From Hemicentrotus pulcherrimus (lineage: Eukaryota > Echinodermata > Echinoidea > Camarodonta > Strongylocentrotidae): DNA of 64,000 nucleotides. Position numbers and translations under genes: made by a program. Shown here piece by piece: positions 12,001 through 27,000 of this stretch (position 1 is the stretch's first letter; each line of letters opens with the position of its first letter). The notes below the pieces were generated by a model that had not been told where the DNA came from, did not search any database, and saw only the letters and a list, made by a program, of their open reading frames with translations. The stretch is taken from assembly GCA_003118195.1 (NCBI GenBank), contig BEXV01001110.1, positions 49,535 through 113,534 of the forward strand, given 5' to 3'.

Positions 12001-15000
12001 TCATGGATACACCAGCGACGCTAAAATATCCATGTATTTATAAAGGGCTTCACGAATCATTCGATTTATAATCATCAAAAACGGTCCACTTAAAAATATT
12101 AAAAACAAGCAGACAAAAAGAAAAAAAACTACAAGGCCTATAAATATTGAATTAGCTATATCAATGCAATTATAAATCACATATATAATTGCAAACGGAT
12201 AATTCAGAAAAGAGCGGTAGTTAATTGGACGTTTGATAATAATGTTTCATGTGTCTATCATGTCAGGTACATTTGAACTTTTCAAGTACACAATTAAGAC
12301 ATACCGTGAAATATGCGGGTATGCCACCTCTGTAAATATCAGTCTTTCGCCTGTGACACTGATTATTTTTACAGTGAGGTTATCATAATCTGGTACTACC
12401 CTCTTCCTTTTGTTTGAGGGAGAACTCAGAGAAGGGGTTTTGTATGACGCATCCCATTTATATAAAACCCGTAAAGTTGCTACCTTAGGCACTTTATGTG
12501 TCCCAACCATTCCTGTCCAGAACGTATTAGCAGTGCCTGCCGGCCGGATGGGGTGGACACAAAAAAGAAGGAATTTGATGTAACAATGCATCTTTTGTAA
12601 ACTTAGTTCGACCGCGCCTTGAATCCATTGATTTGACGAGCTTTACACAGCTTGGATTACACAAGAGCAAAGCTTTTACTTTCCATTAGCAAGGACAGTA
12701 TGTTCACCGAGCGTGCGTAGGCTGTGCAAAATAATCCTGTTTTTACAATCCGTATCTCACCCAGTTTCAGTACATTTAGGAAAGCCACACAAAATAAAGA
12801 CTATCAATTTTGATTGAGAAGAAATGTGTAAAAACTGCATCGATTATGTCAGATTGCCTCATCGGGGAATACATTTGATACACTGTGAAACCAGGAAGAT
12901 ATGAGTTTTCACATCTTCCTTGTCAAACCAAACCCCTTGAAATGTAACAAGCCACATAAGAAACGGTGAAGTAGATACAGGCGCAACATGTTGACATTGA
13001 TTTGTGATTTGTAGGGAAGACATGCCATGGCTTTTGAAAAATTCTTTTGCTATCAATGATGAAAAGACCGTCCTCGTTTATGGTCTTAAATTTTAAGTGC
13101 ACATCTTATATCGCACGGTCTTAACCTGAAGCCTACTACACACTGTCCGATCCTCCTGCGATCCGATTTTTCGGAGAAATGCCAATTATATTGAATATGG
13201 AAATCTAAAATATCTTCCTGATTTAGGTTCTACAATGTTAATTACTGAGAAGACTAAAGACAGAAATTTTCGTGGATTTGACTCTTTCTAGTCAGAATAA
13301 ATACAGAATCGGCTTCAAATGAGAGACAATCGATACTGAGTATAGATTTAGCTTTTTTCCTCCAGGGAAGAATAAAGTCCCCCGATTTTTGATTTTATTA
13401 AATATATGACTAAATAGATCCTCGGCCTTTAATATCTTTAAATGCTTGATTGTTCGTATCAAATGTTATTACAAATCCTTCCAAAATCACATCGTAGTCA
13501 GTCATAAAGTGTCGGCGGGCTTTAGCCGCACATTTCTGCCCAAAATCTAAGTGCGCTGAATCTGCTGCATTTTGAGGAAAGAATTGGGAGTATGTACTGG
13601 GAGTATGTACTGGAAGGAAAGATAGAAAGGCGAGACTTCTTTATGTTTTGTTCGATGCACGAACAGCATGTTTGAGATCGTGCATTAATAATCACCTTCA
13701 CAATAAATGATAATACCCGTGAACTGTAAATAAAACAACCTCTCTTGCGTTTAAAGGTATAGACCAGTTTTAGAAACCCCTCCCCCTCTCAAAAAAAAAA
13801 TTGAAATGGAAGCTCTCATTAACAATTATGTGAAAGATTTTTGTTTTGAATCATACGTGATGATACAAATTTTGCCGGGAAACCTCCTACTAATTGATAA
13901 ATTTGGTAAATTATTTTATCTATATGTCAGGCATTTATCTGACAAGGTTTTTAGTCGTCAATGGACACTTTCGTTCAAACAATAATGCATAGAATAACTT
14001 TGCAAGTCTAAAGGAACTATCATTGTTCACCGATGTCACGATATTTTTCATCTAGATTATAATCACCGAAACTTCATTATCAACACTTTGTCCATGCCTA
14101 TCACTTTTACTGGATGAGTTATACCATAGTCTACGACTCGATAAGTTTCACGCCGATGAACTATCTTTGAATTGTCATCTAACTGCATACGTCTTGGTGA
14201 AATTCTTCGTTATGAATGATTTCATTCACAAGTGACCATGTAAGGCATGATCACATTTCAATATAAAGCAAATTGCATGCATAATATGTTTATACTGTTC
14301 ACTTACATGTAGAATGTATTTAAATTGCAATATCTCTATGACAAAGTATTTTTGAAGCTCATATTCTAAATACGGTTTAGTCACATGGAACCTTTAAATA
14401 TAGAGAAACAAAAAGTTGTTGTGATTGGTACACTTAAACTATTCGTCACGTGACACTACCTTGAAGGAAACTAAGGAATAAACCAAAATAAATGATAAAG
14501 ATAATGAATTTTGTGTATTTTTTTTAATGGTAAACCAATCTTTTCTTTAACGAATCTATTTTTTTGTTCTGATTCAAAGTTGGGGCAGCTGACAAGCCTT
14601 CATCGTCGTCGGATACAGCAAGATCGTCAACGACAACACTTCTACAAGAAGCACGACAAAGGGCTTCGGCAATACACACAGCAACTCATTTATCCAGTCA
14701 AAGTAAGTGATTTATTTTAATTGAACACGGTTGCAAAGACTTTCAAGAAATCATATATCACCTTATTCGGATGAAGTAATATTTCATTGTCATGTACGCA
14801 CTTTTCAATGAGTGAGGCACACGGCTATTGAAATTTGCCTTGTGTGGCCCAAGGAGGTTGCAGATGGGAGACAATGAATAAGAAGAAAGGGACAGAGAGA
14901 AGAAAGAAAAAGAAAGAGAGAGAGAGAGAGGAAAGATGTACTGATATGCGGGTACTGTTGGAAGAGAAGGATTAGGTGATGTGCTTTGTCCCAATCATAG

Positions 15001-18000
15001 ACCTTATATTTTGTACTTATTGTCTCCACAAACGTATTAATAAGGAACTAAGATTCATGCAAATGTGACCTTGCTTTTATGTTAAAGATGACGTTGTTCT
15101 ATTTTTGCAAAATTGTATCCTGAAGTATGTTTAACACTTATGCGTATTTTGCTTAATAGACGTATATGCCCATAACTATACAATTTCTCACAACTGCGCC
15201 AGAAGTGTCAATTTCGACAGACATGGCGCATTAATGTTCACTATTATTATTATTACCATTATGTAACGCTCATTAGTTATCCAAACTACTCATTTTAATT
15301 TCTTAATTACATTGACGACTTTTCGTCAATGGTATGTTTCCGTTCGCATTCTTCTTCTTCTTCTTCTACCCACATCCCATTCGTTTTGCACGTAATGCTT
15401 GTGACCCCTAATTAGAAATCATATTCTAATTTTTTGACCGAATATGAATGATCTGATAAAGAAATTTTAATTGCTTTACTTTCATTTTGAGTTTGGAGTA
15501 TAACAAACCTGTTTAATATAAACTTGATGTTAGATATTACACACATAATTATGTATGGCGCATGAAACATATAAGTGTTAGTTACTCAGAATATGGGGTT
15601 ATAAAACTAATTATATTTCAAAGTTTATTTCACACGACAGAAATCTGTCCATTGAAACTCTGATATATGCTGTTACGCCACACACAGGAGAAAAAAAGGG
15701 TCAGATAATGTCCCAGGATTAAAAAGTTATTTTGTTATCCCAAATGGATCTTTATAGGATGCACATTTTGAGTGGAAACACACTCTACATCTACCGTAAA
15801 TTACAATTCCCACATATAAGTAGTAAAAGGCCGAAAACTGAAAAGGCACATACATCAACAAAATCTTAAATGATTTTGTTAAATTGGGACTCTTCCCTAT
15901 CAAAATATTCGTGTTGCCCCTAATAGTGGTGGATTTGGATGTAACCACTATAGGTATGTTAACGGATCAAGAACATTAACATTTACAAAATGTCATATTT
16001 ACTGCAAATTTAAGTTAAAACGCATTGGACATGTAATGATGTCATTGTAAAATAATATATGTCTTATTCATTCTAATCATAATGTTTTATGACTGTTTTC
16101 AAGACATTTTCTTTTTTGTCGGTCATACATGTAGTTTTATGTCCATGGTAATGGTAAGAAAAAGCAATCTAAGCAAAGATTGCTGAAGTTTAGCAAAATA
16201 CTACTATGACAAGCAGTAGCAAATCAATATTTCAGATCTGTCGATCTGGAAATGGCCTCTTCTCCCACGCCCGCAGATATCCCCTGCATGGCAAAACAAT
16301 TCGATCCTGCGAGCAGCGAGACGAACAGTCCCATCTCATGCCTCAGGATCAATGAGCACGAAAGTGGTTGAAACTAGTATTAAGTTAATGCATTTAATAT
16401 ACCGCTTTGGAAACTTCAGCAATTAGGCTATGCATGAAAGTGGAAAATGAAAGTGTGTTTGTTCCATGTGAGGTTTGGTGACCTCTAGAGCTCCTGAAAC
16501 TTACACAAGTCTAACATTTGAAATTTAAGCTCTTTATTCGTACGTTACCTATTTTCCATATTGAACAAACACATTTCCATTTTCCGCTCTCATGCATAGC
16601 CTAATTCCGGAAGTTTCCAGAGCGCATTCATTTAAAAATCATAGTTTCACCCTCTAAGGCCTGAAAAGGGACTGTTTGGATTATCTAGTATATTGGAGTT
16701 AAGCTTTCTAGATGCTCACGTTTTAATAACGTACAGACAATTTGAAGTATCTAAACACAACATTCTTAACGGACAGAGCATGTGTAAGAGAATAGAGTTC
16801 ATACAGTACTTGAAATAGATTTAGTATGAGAGGGAGCACATGCTCATGTGAAATCTACGAAATGTTATCAAGAGACCCTCAGTATACTTATAAACACTCA
16901 GGCAACTAACAGTTTACGTAAATATTATGATTTACATTAGATTTAGTATAGCCCAAGCTTGCAGCTTGAAAGATCTGCCTTTTTTGCCTGGTGAGAGGGG
17001 CGGTGAATTAGATTTTGTCTCATCTCCTTCGTAAGAGAGACCGTATTCCGCACTTCCACAATTCGGATGCCCATGGTCAACAAGGTTTACATTTAGGATT
17101 TATACCTTGATTTAGAGAAGAACAACAAATATCTTTTGAAATTGTATATAGCGACTGAGGGGAAACAGATTTAGGAAATAAAGAGCTGTCTCTAAGAACA
17201 CTTAACGCTTATCCAACACTACAAAATGTATTAGTTGTACAAAAGAATGAATTTGCCCCCATTGGGAGGGGGGAGAGGAGGGATTCAAACCTCTACTCCA
17301 TCTCCGCTTGTGGCGACCATTTCTTGATTTGTTTTTCTTCTTCTCGAACCGAACTTTAAAGCCTTATCGAACACACGCTATTAATACAAGTTTGACTTAC
17401 TCCTCCGTTATTTTGCGCTTCGCTAGAGCCTTGAATAATCTATAATCCCACGAAGAAAGAAGACAATTAGAGTGAAGAAGGGTCTACGCCCAAGCTTTAT
17501 CTTCCATGCCCAAGACAGGTTGACAGATTAAACAGAAAAGAAGCTATTCATGGATACCACCCCGATTCATTCTTTAGGTTTCATTCTACTGGAAGAAGCT
17601 GTTCGCATGCTACATGCTCTGGACTGTAGAAAGAAAGAGTTCGAAGAACATAGCACATTGAAATATTTCCTACTTAAGAAGCAAAGAAAACCAGCACCAA
17701 TGTGGGAATAATCTTTATAATGTATAACACTAAAACACTTATCGCTCTTGTCATTTGTGTGTGTCATGCTGTATGCTCGCTTATCTGTATTTTCTCGTCT
17801 GCCTCACTAGTTTCCCAGCTATTTCTCTTTATCTTTACCTTTCATTTTATGTCTACTCTCAATATTTTTCCTCTCCTTCCTATTTTTACGCGCCCTCTCT
17901 CTCTCTCTCTCTCTCTCTCTTGCAAATTTTGTTTTTTATATTAAATTCCCTTATTCGTTTCCCTGCTCTTTCGCTTACTTTCTTGCAATCTGTTTGAACT

Positions 18001-21000
18001 ATAATTGTACATCAATATGTTCGAATATATATTAATTCATTCACAATAACGTGATTTATTTATTTTGAAACAGAAACTCAGTCATCACTAAAAGGAGCTG
18101 AACACGTGCCATCAAATGTCGAAACCTTACAAGATATTGACATTGACAGATTAAGACAATTACAAGATGAAATTTCAGATATATATCATAGAAAATCTTC
18201 ATCTGTTTCCACTGCTGCAACACCTAAAGAGTTGTTAACAGAAATACCAAGATATATAACGAAAGAAACGTCAGCCTCGAAAAAATATGTAACAGAAACA
18301 GATGTGAGAGCAAAATTTGGGACAACGGCGAGCGTTGAAACGTTAACCAAAGTCGAAACGAACTTACAAACAACGACATCCTCAGAGACCCTAACGGAAG
18401 TCGATCCGAAGTATTTATTGTCCGCCACGACATCTGCAGCTGAAATCCTTACTGAATCTCCTTCGATTTCATCGTCGGGGTGGACAACAAAAGAGGCTGA
18501 GATCTTAACGGTGTCATCAGCGACGCATCAACCCGACGGTGAAGTTCTGGCAACCGAAGCAGCGTCGAAGTCAAGAACGACGGTCGCTGTTCACTAAGAA
18601 TTTATCACGGAAGGAGTGGAGGAGACGGAAGCTTCGACAGTCGTTCCAGACGCTTCAGATCATGTTACAGTTGCAGATACCACGGACAGTGGCGTGTTAC
18701 AGAGTGACTTTAGTATAGATCGTACTTCAAGAACCAAGGAGTCAGTGATCGGGGGAGACGATGAAGAATTCCCTACCAAGGATGAAGCTGTTACAGGTAG
18801 ATTATCATTCTCTATCTGTTTCTTTGCCCTTTTTTTGAAGTTATAGTGTGTTTAAATGCTGACCTAAACTGTAGTGGGCAGTATGTTTAAAAATAAACGT
18901 TTAACTAAATAACAGCTATCATAAACTATAGTCTACTTACATGTATTATCAGTTAATAATAATGATGGATAAATGAATTGAATTAAACTCAATCTAATAT
19001 TTTACATACTTTCCTTATTGTAAAGATCTTTAAGAATATGATGCTTATGAAAATTTAGTATTAATCATTTTATTTTATTTATTGCATCCGTTCAAAGACT
19101 CCACATTTTCACCATCTCCTGACGCATTGGTTCTTCCCGTCGGATACGTTTCATCGCCTGAAGAGAACGATGCTGACGTTGTGGACGACGACGACAATGC
19201 AGTCCATGTTCTCGAGCGGCCCATACCTGTCACAGATGGTTCAAGTTCTGCCAACAACATTGGTGCTATGCCATATCAACCTCAGACAACCCCGAGTACT
19301 CTTAGTGATGCACCGGAGGAAGGCCACGAAGAACTAGCATTGGGTCTGTCGCTGAAGGTGACCACGAAAGCGAAGGAATTTGAGACGACGACGTCTGANN
19401 NNNNNNNNNNNNNNNNNNNNNNNNNNNNNNNNNNNNNNNNNNNNNNNNNNNNNNNNNNNNNNNNNNNNNNNNNNNNNNNNNNNNNNNNNNNNNNNNNNNN
19501 NNNNNNNNNNNNNNNNNNNNNNNNNNNNNNNNNNNNNNNNNNNNNNNNNNNNNNNNNNNNNNNNNNNNNNNNNNNNNNNNNNNNNNNNNNNNNNNNNNNN
19601 NNNNNNNNNNNNNNNNNNNNNNNNNNNNNNNNNNNNNNNNNNNNNNNNNNNNNNNNNNNNNNNNNNNNNNNNNNNNNNNNNNNNNNNNNNNNNNNNNNNN
19701 NNNNNNNNNNNNNNNNNNNNNNNNNNNNNNNNNNNNNNNNNNNNNNNNNNNNNNNNNNNNNNNNNNNNNNNNNNNNNNNNNNNNNNNNCGTCTAGGCACG
19801 CTTATGACGTATGAAGTATAGTAAACAGTTTTGCAATATTTATATATCCTATTCAAACAATCGTTGTGAACCGATCATGATTCGGGTGTCATCCGACGGG
19901 CAAAGAAAAGATGTGCAGGTGTGGTTCATTTTATTTCTATTGTTCCTACCAACAAGACAAGTATGTTTTGTTCTCTCCCGCTTTCTCCTTTTGTCAATGC
20001 ACTTATCGTTTTTAAAACTGATCAGGTTGATTTGGGTGGTCTCGTTAGACTTTAGACTGGAATCAATAGGCACACTTTTTGATTGTAAATATATGCCTAG
20101 CGTACTACAGTGCACGAAAGTTGAAACCATGAAAATAAGAAAATAATAAGAAAATAAGAACTTATCAGACAAAACTATTGTGTTGTTAGTTTACCCATGG
20201 CGATGGAACGCTCGGTTCGTTTAGTCCATGCTGATCATGAGATGACCACAACCAACACGTTACCTTACTCAAATGTAAGATTAAAAGAGAACTCTAATAT
20301 AAAATTGATTGTAATAGAAGCAGACAGATTAGAGAAACAATTCAGTGAAAGTATGAAAAAAATCGGACAACAAATAAGAAAGTTATGAATCTTTCAAAAT
20401 CGTGAAAATCGTGGCATTTTTTAGACAAATTAGCAATGCGGTCAGAAATTGTGATGTCATCCGCTCACAATTCACCATTGATCTGAGTGACATAATGACC
20501 CGAAATCTCCATGTCTCTGAATGTTGATGGAATAGTAGACCTATCTTATATGGGATGCATGAAAGAACATGTTATCCGTAATTTATGATCGAGATAGGTA
20601 TGCAGAAAATATATCTTTTGATCAAAATGGAATTTGATGACATTTCTTGCATTAAAAAAGAATAAAATGTGAGGGGGTGATATTATATTTAGAGACCACG
20701 TTACCAATTCGACTCAAAGATTTGATGTATTTCATTAAAAGTAATTGAATATTAAAAATCCACAATTTTCTTATTTATTTGTCAGAATTTCCCAAACTTT
20801 CAACGATCTGTTCTTCTCATTTTTCCTCCTTGTATTGAAACAAACTTATTTATAGGGTGGACTTCCCCTTTTAAGTTTAACAATGGACATTCTTATACTA
20901 TCTAACAGAAAAACTATCTGGATTCTTTCGATGCACCGACGGGACACTTATCAACATTGCATCCCTTTGCGACAAGAAAGCTGATTGCCCAGATTATTCG

Positions 21001-24000
21001 GATGAGGATTCTTGTAATGGTAAATCATAAATCCTTCGATCGATGCCATTGTCATGATTAATTTACTGACGAACACCTGACGAATAAGCAGTTTATCTTT
21101 TATCTGAAATATGTTAATAAAAACGTTACTCTGCCAATTACATCCACTGGCAAAACTTGCAAATTAATCTTGAGAAGACGGACGAACAAAGTCACTCAAA
21201 ATAGGTGAGAATTATTATGAACAATATCCTGAAGACGAACGATATATAGCAATCCACAGAATGCCTACATATACTTTAGCATAAACAAAAATCCATGCCA
21301 CCATCTGATCAAAGGATGATAACAAAAAATAATGATGGAATGGAACTTTTACAGAGAGCTTCCCATCCCCCCCCCTTTGTTTTTGGCTGGCCTTAGCTTA
21401 TTTACTTTATTGGAAGTATAAGTTATTACTATCCTAGGACTAACAAATAGGGGTATACCATAGCAACTTATTCTACAACAAAATTATGGCCGGACTGGCA
21501 GCATCCACATGTATAGTAAGAAGATAACAAGTCATTGCCAATATATGAGGATATTTTCTAGTTCCTGTCAACTCCCTGTTTTTGTATTGTAAATACTGCG
21601 GTAATGATATTCCAAATCTTTCAATCTGTCGAATAAGTTTTGTTCTTTTTAATGCAAGACAACAACTTGAAAACCGATATTGAAAAGACTATTTGAATAT
21701 CAAAAAGAGTTCCAAAACGAAAAATGCTTGTTTCATTACAGCTGACGAGAAGGAAAACCTCACGAAACAGATTCATCAACCCTCATCGAATTGGAACGAA
21801 GTGGCGCCGAAGGGATCACGTGATGACATACTGATCCCATTGGACGATTCACGATTATCGGGCGTGGTTGAAATGGATCGTAAGCAAAATCAATTTCCTT
21901 TTCATGGCATTTTGAGAAAACAACTATTAACAGTGACTTCCTTCCTATCTGTTTTATTTCTTCTATATACCATAATATCGTTCTGTCTTTTATTTTGCTG
22001 TTCCGGCATCCATTCTACTTTACGTTAATAGTCCCTGTCTTGATTCTTCTTATTCCTCCAATTGTTATTACCGTCAAGTAAAATAAATCCTCGATTGACA
22101 ACATATTTGTTTGTATCTCACAGAGAGTCGAACTGAGGCACCGACCACTTTTCGATGTGAGGAAGGAGGCAATGTCATCCCAATTACGGCCGTGTGTGAT
22201 AAGCGAGCCGATTGTCTTGACTACTCTGACGAATATAACTGCGACGGTGAGACGATATTCAATTGCATTATTTTCTTTCGAAGAAGGCTGTTATTCAATC
22301 ATTCATTAACAAACGCAGAACAAACATATATTTTGTGACATATCGGCGGAAGGAACTGGTGATATCAGTTGAGATTTTCAAACTGAATGAAATACAATTT
22401 CTATGGAGAACAGGGCGTTATTAGAAAAGAACCCGATTGTTGGATTGCTGATATGTGAAACATTTGAAGTAGAGTTTGAAGTTATGCTATGCAAGTCTCT
22501 ACCTATTCCGACCATTGTCAGCTAGGGTGTAGCGCTAGATGCGCATAGACGCTAAGAATATCTCTTTTGAATAATGAAAAAGCACTAAAGGATATAATAT
22601 CAAATTGTATATAGTTACATGATGTTGTTTAGTATCGTTATTGTTGCATTGCTTCCTGTGATATTATTTAATTACCATCAACCCATCTTACTTTGCTGAA
22701 TTTCAGGCAATAAACACGTGACCGAAGCTACGACTACCATGGACACCGTTACAAAACTGTCATCGATGAAGCCAAAGTTTGAAAGTTCACCTACCATCGA
22801 GGTTCTAAATGGTACGCTTATCATTTTTTCTTCTAAAATTGATAAATTTTTTATAATGCCAAGCTGCTAAAATGCTTTCTACGTGCTTTCGTGTAAGTAA
22901 ATTACAAGATTAATGCGTACAACATGATCAAAGAAAATGTTCTTCAAATAAAGAATTTGAAGGAATTCCATAGATTAATATTGCTATTGTATAAAAGGGT
23001 GGGAAGGAAAAGAAACAAAACAAATAAGTAAATGCAACTTAAATGTACAGTGTTTAATTAGAAAAAAAAGCAATATCAATAATCATATCGAATACTTGCT
23101 ATTTACTCGTTCCCTCTCTATCTCCTTACTCTATCCACCAACCCTCTCATTAATTATGTTCTTCATGTTCATCGATATGCGACCTCAGAGGACGATGAGG
23201 TGATGGAGTTTTTCCGATGTCTGGATGGTAGCGCTGTCGTTCCGATGAGAGCCGTGTGCGACAAGAAGTGGGACTGTCTCGATTTCTCTGACGAAGACGA
23301 ATGTGATTGTAAGTAAACAATATGGCATTATTTACCCGGTGAAACATCATCAGTATTAATACATCCTTTCCTAGGGGCAGTGGCGGATCCAGCCCCCTCC
23401 CCCCTGGCGCTCAAGGGGGGGTGCAAATTTTTTAAAATTTCGACGACCACAAACAAAAAATGTGCTTACATTTGGGGGATCAACCCCCAAAATCCCCCGG
23501 TGCGTACGCGCCTGGTCACTCTTGCCAGTTGTTGGAGCGGGACGACATAGCCAATAGCGTCATCATCAATTCAGTCATTGGATATTATGTAATGAATGCT
23601 CCTCCTCTCGGCGTATGGAACCACATGGCAGTCAAATCGTTGAAGTTATTCACAACAATGAGTTTACTAAAGATGACTTTGATTGAGCATTACATCTCTC
23701 TCTCNCACTGAATATATTTCTTGAAGTAAGAAGTGCTCGCAATATATGTGATATGACAGAAAACATGACTTGTGACAAGACATTCTTGTGTTTTGCAAAA
23801 TAGACAGTATAATACCAATTCTCGTTTAGCTTTTCATAAAGACCTGTAGTAGTATTGTGTACAATCAAAAAGTCATATTTTCATAAAAGTACCAAGTTCG
23901 ATTAACCAATACATGGGCTCAACGTTTCATTATGAATGCTAATCTATTTTTGAAATTGCTCTTACATTACCTTGCTTTTCCCAGCGCATGGCAAACTTCC

Positions 24001-27000
24001 TATTGCCAAAGCAAACAAGACCAAACCTGGAATGGCATGGGCGACTCCTCAAACACCGGCAGACCTCCCTCATAGGGAACAGAATATGATTGTTCAAGAA
24101 ATCCCAGGTGGGTACACAAATAAATAACATGACAAAACTTATACTGATGATAATAACGTTTAAATTTGTATAGCATTATGATAACAATTCAATTTTGTAT
24201 GCGATTCACAGTATAAACCTGGAGAACATAAACATAATACAGGACAAATATAAACATCGTACAAGAAAAGATGTCTCAACTTGCCACTTGTACCTACAAC
24301 ACAAGACAATGCCAAAAATTAAAGTTGCTGGATCTCCTGCACCCCTGTCTACCGAAACTATTCCTCACTCATTAACTACTTAAAATGGGCTCTCTAAAAC
24401 ACCCTATACATACAAGTTGGAAGCATTCGATAGGGCTCGATCTTCCACACACTGCATGTACCGACAAGCATGACCTATACGTTATCAAATTCCTTAACCT
24501 TAATTACACCCCTCTTTTGGACCCTGCCGAGAAATGTTTAATGAAGGAACATTCTGTAAATAAATCTTATTCAGTATTTTTTAGTCTCGTCTGCATTCCC
24601 GAATGTGATGTGATTGGAATGGATCAATCTCCAAACTGAAGCATCACTATGCCGTAATAATCAATTGAACATAATCATTTTGTTAATTTTCCAGATGCAA
24701 AGGGCACTCTTCCAGAGTTTTGGCTATGTGAGAACGGTAACTACATCTTTATCAGCTCCGTATGTGACAAGAAGGACGATTGTGGAGACTTCTCAGATGA
24801 GGATGACTGCACAGGTATTATTGATCCCCATGCGGATAGTGTAGTTTTGGCTGATCACATTCAGTAGAATAAAACTTGACGATTTAGGAAATGGAGTACG
24901 TTATATTGCATAGTTCAATATATTTCACATGCACGATCCAAGAAACGAAGACAAAGTCATTTTTTATTTTGACGGTTCGAATGTGTATGATGATGATAAT
25001 GTTCTTCAAATCAGGGATGCAACAGGGGGGAGTCACAATAATTATACATTAATATGTGTCCCTAATTCCAAGCAATGTGTCACTAAATCTGAATAGATGC
25101 CACTGCTTCAGATTACTGTAAGAGACCCTCAAAGTCATTTGTGCATTTGAAAGATCCGCAACTACATTGTAACAAATCTACCGCACCCATTAACTAAACC
25201 GTTAAGATATCTCACGCAAGTTTCGTAGATGGTAAACTTTATATTCTCAGCCCAAAAGTCTTTTCTTGTCATGCCTGTTTTGTTTGTTTGTTCATTTCTT
25301 TGTTTGCTTGTTTTTTCTGTTGCCATATGGTAGGTAGGTCTATATGCTAACTTCATTGTCAATGCAAAACGATTAAGAAAAAATAAATAATACGAATTTC
25401 GCTGTTCGTCACTTTTCTCAATACAAAGGAAACCGGAAAATTCCCACCACCGAAGCTCCAGATACTGTACTGGTTACCACACCATCATCATTATCCAACC
25501 TATCAGAGAGGGGGACACTTGCCATGACCACAGTCATGTCTACAACCGTCCAATCAACGCCAGCGTCTCTTACCCTCTTCCACGCCGATGCTGTGAAGTC
25601 ATGGTCACAAGGGGTGACACCTGCAATAAGTAATTCATTCTTTGTTAAAATAATAGTAGTTTAATGAGATAAATTGAATGGTGTTAAAATTGTATATAAA
25701 CTGCTCAAATATTAATTTTAAACTCTAATGACTGAACGTTATTATGCTCTCTTCAAATATTTTCTATTTTTATGTAATGTTTATGTCATGCTACCAACTC
25801 GAATAAAGCATCCAATACATTATTGTTTGTATATTTCTTCTTATTATTATTATTTCTATCATTGATATCATTATTAATATTATGATCATTAATATTATCA
25901 TCATCATCATCATCCTTTTCTGCAATCTTGAAAAAAAACCTATAATACCGGTATTTATTTTTTTTACATTTAGATATTATGGAAGAAAAGTATCCCGTAG
26001 CAATTTTTCAGTGAGACGATGGCCAAGAAATCGAAGCCGTAAAAGTCTGTGATCATAATGTTGACTGCTACGATGGATCCGACGAAGATGATTGCTACGG
26101 CGGTGAGATTAAAACTCTATTACAAATGCTTTATTTTAAAACTATCAATTTAGCTCATTTTAAAAGAAAACTTAAGGGATACTTAATTGTCACCTTAGAC
26201 TCACAGAATGGAAGTATACCTGATGTGATATGGCTTGCATATATAGACTTTTTTCCTTTGTCATATAATAGATTTGATATTTTATTGTTTTAATTTTTGA
26301 ATGTTCTTGAGAACTCTTTTGTTTCAAAAGATATCCTCAATGTTATTAAATATCATTAAACATATGTCAATAATGCAAATATTCAGCATGTTCAATAATG
26401 CGAATATTCAACATGTTCAATAATGCAAATATTCAACATGTTCAATAATGCGAATATTCAACATGTTCAATAATGCAAATATTCAACATGTTCAATACTG
26501 ATGCTCTAAAAGGACGTCGTTGTAAATAATTTCTCAAGCTTGCATGTACCATCCTGTCGAGTTTTTTTCCTTGTCTTTTAGACCACTCTATTTTTATTCA
26601 ATGTATGTTTGAGCTGGAAAAATGAATAAAGTAAGTCAATGGTGTAGTAGGGGTCAGGGGGAGGGGACAGTAAATATATTTGGTGATTGAATGAAATGCG
26701 ATATAACAATTAAGGCTATAAATCTAAAGACATGATTGTACGTGTGGGTTGCATCTTGGAGTTAATTTCATGATCTCTCGAGGTGTCTCTCGTTGGCCTC
26801 TGTTTTCGCCAGTCATGTGGGAAGGGGGGGGGGGCGGTAACTAATACACCAGTGATCACTGAAATAAATGGTCAATATCAAATCAAACACAATTTGTTTG
26901 TCAGAAGGTGGGTTTTCAAAAGTGTGCAAATAGGAGTCTTGGCATTAAGCTGGGTCTATTTCTGGTCCAGAAAATCGCCTTCCAAAGGCACTGCATATTT

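Larger units (their letters stand above)
2430..14588 (+). other. Intron 1 (about 12 kb), repeat-rich, no convincing exon
   Basis: A long AT-rich intron holding a long hairpin (3071-3312), a tandem duplication (3964-4745), trinucleotide and GA microsatellites (6810-6908, 7111-7173, 7326-7386, 9042-9091), a dispersed repeat in two or three copies (5096-5160, 8640-8775, 10940-11121) and two MITEs (10698-10845, 11624-11735). Small open frames here show no recognizable domain and lack splice context. First introns often carry enhancers, but no specific site can be supported. Confidence 0.55.
14703..18073 (+). other. Intron 2, no gene seen
   Basis: Contains a purine (GA) tract at 14882-14937, short ATT and CTT runs (15236-15256, 15351-15367), a foldback element (16402-16624) and a CT run (17894-17921). 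No supportable exon was recognized. Confidence 0.5.

Noticed and set aside
12247..12591. 114-codon minus-strand open frame
   Set aside because: No domain, no splice or promoter context; chance open frame in intron 1 is adequate.
20197..20388. 63-codon + strand frame after the gap
   Set aside because: No acceptor or donor in the needed phase was recognized and composition does not match the gene's modules.
23150..23350. 66-codon minus-strand frame
   Set aside because: Antisense shadow of LDLa exon 9.
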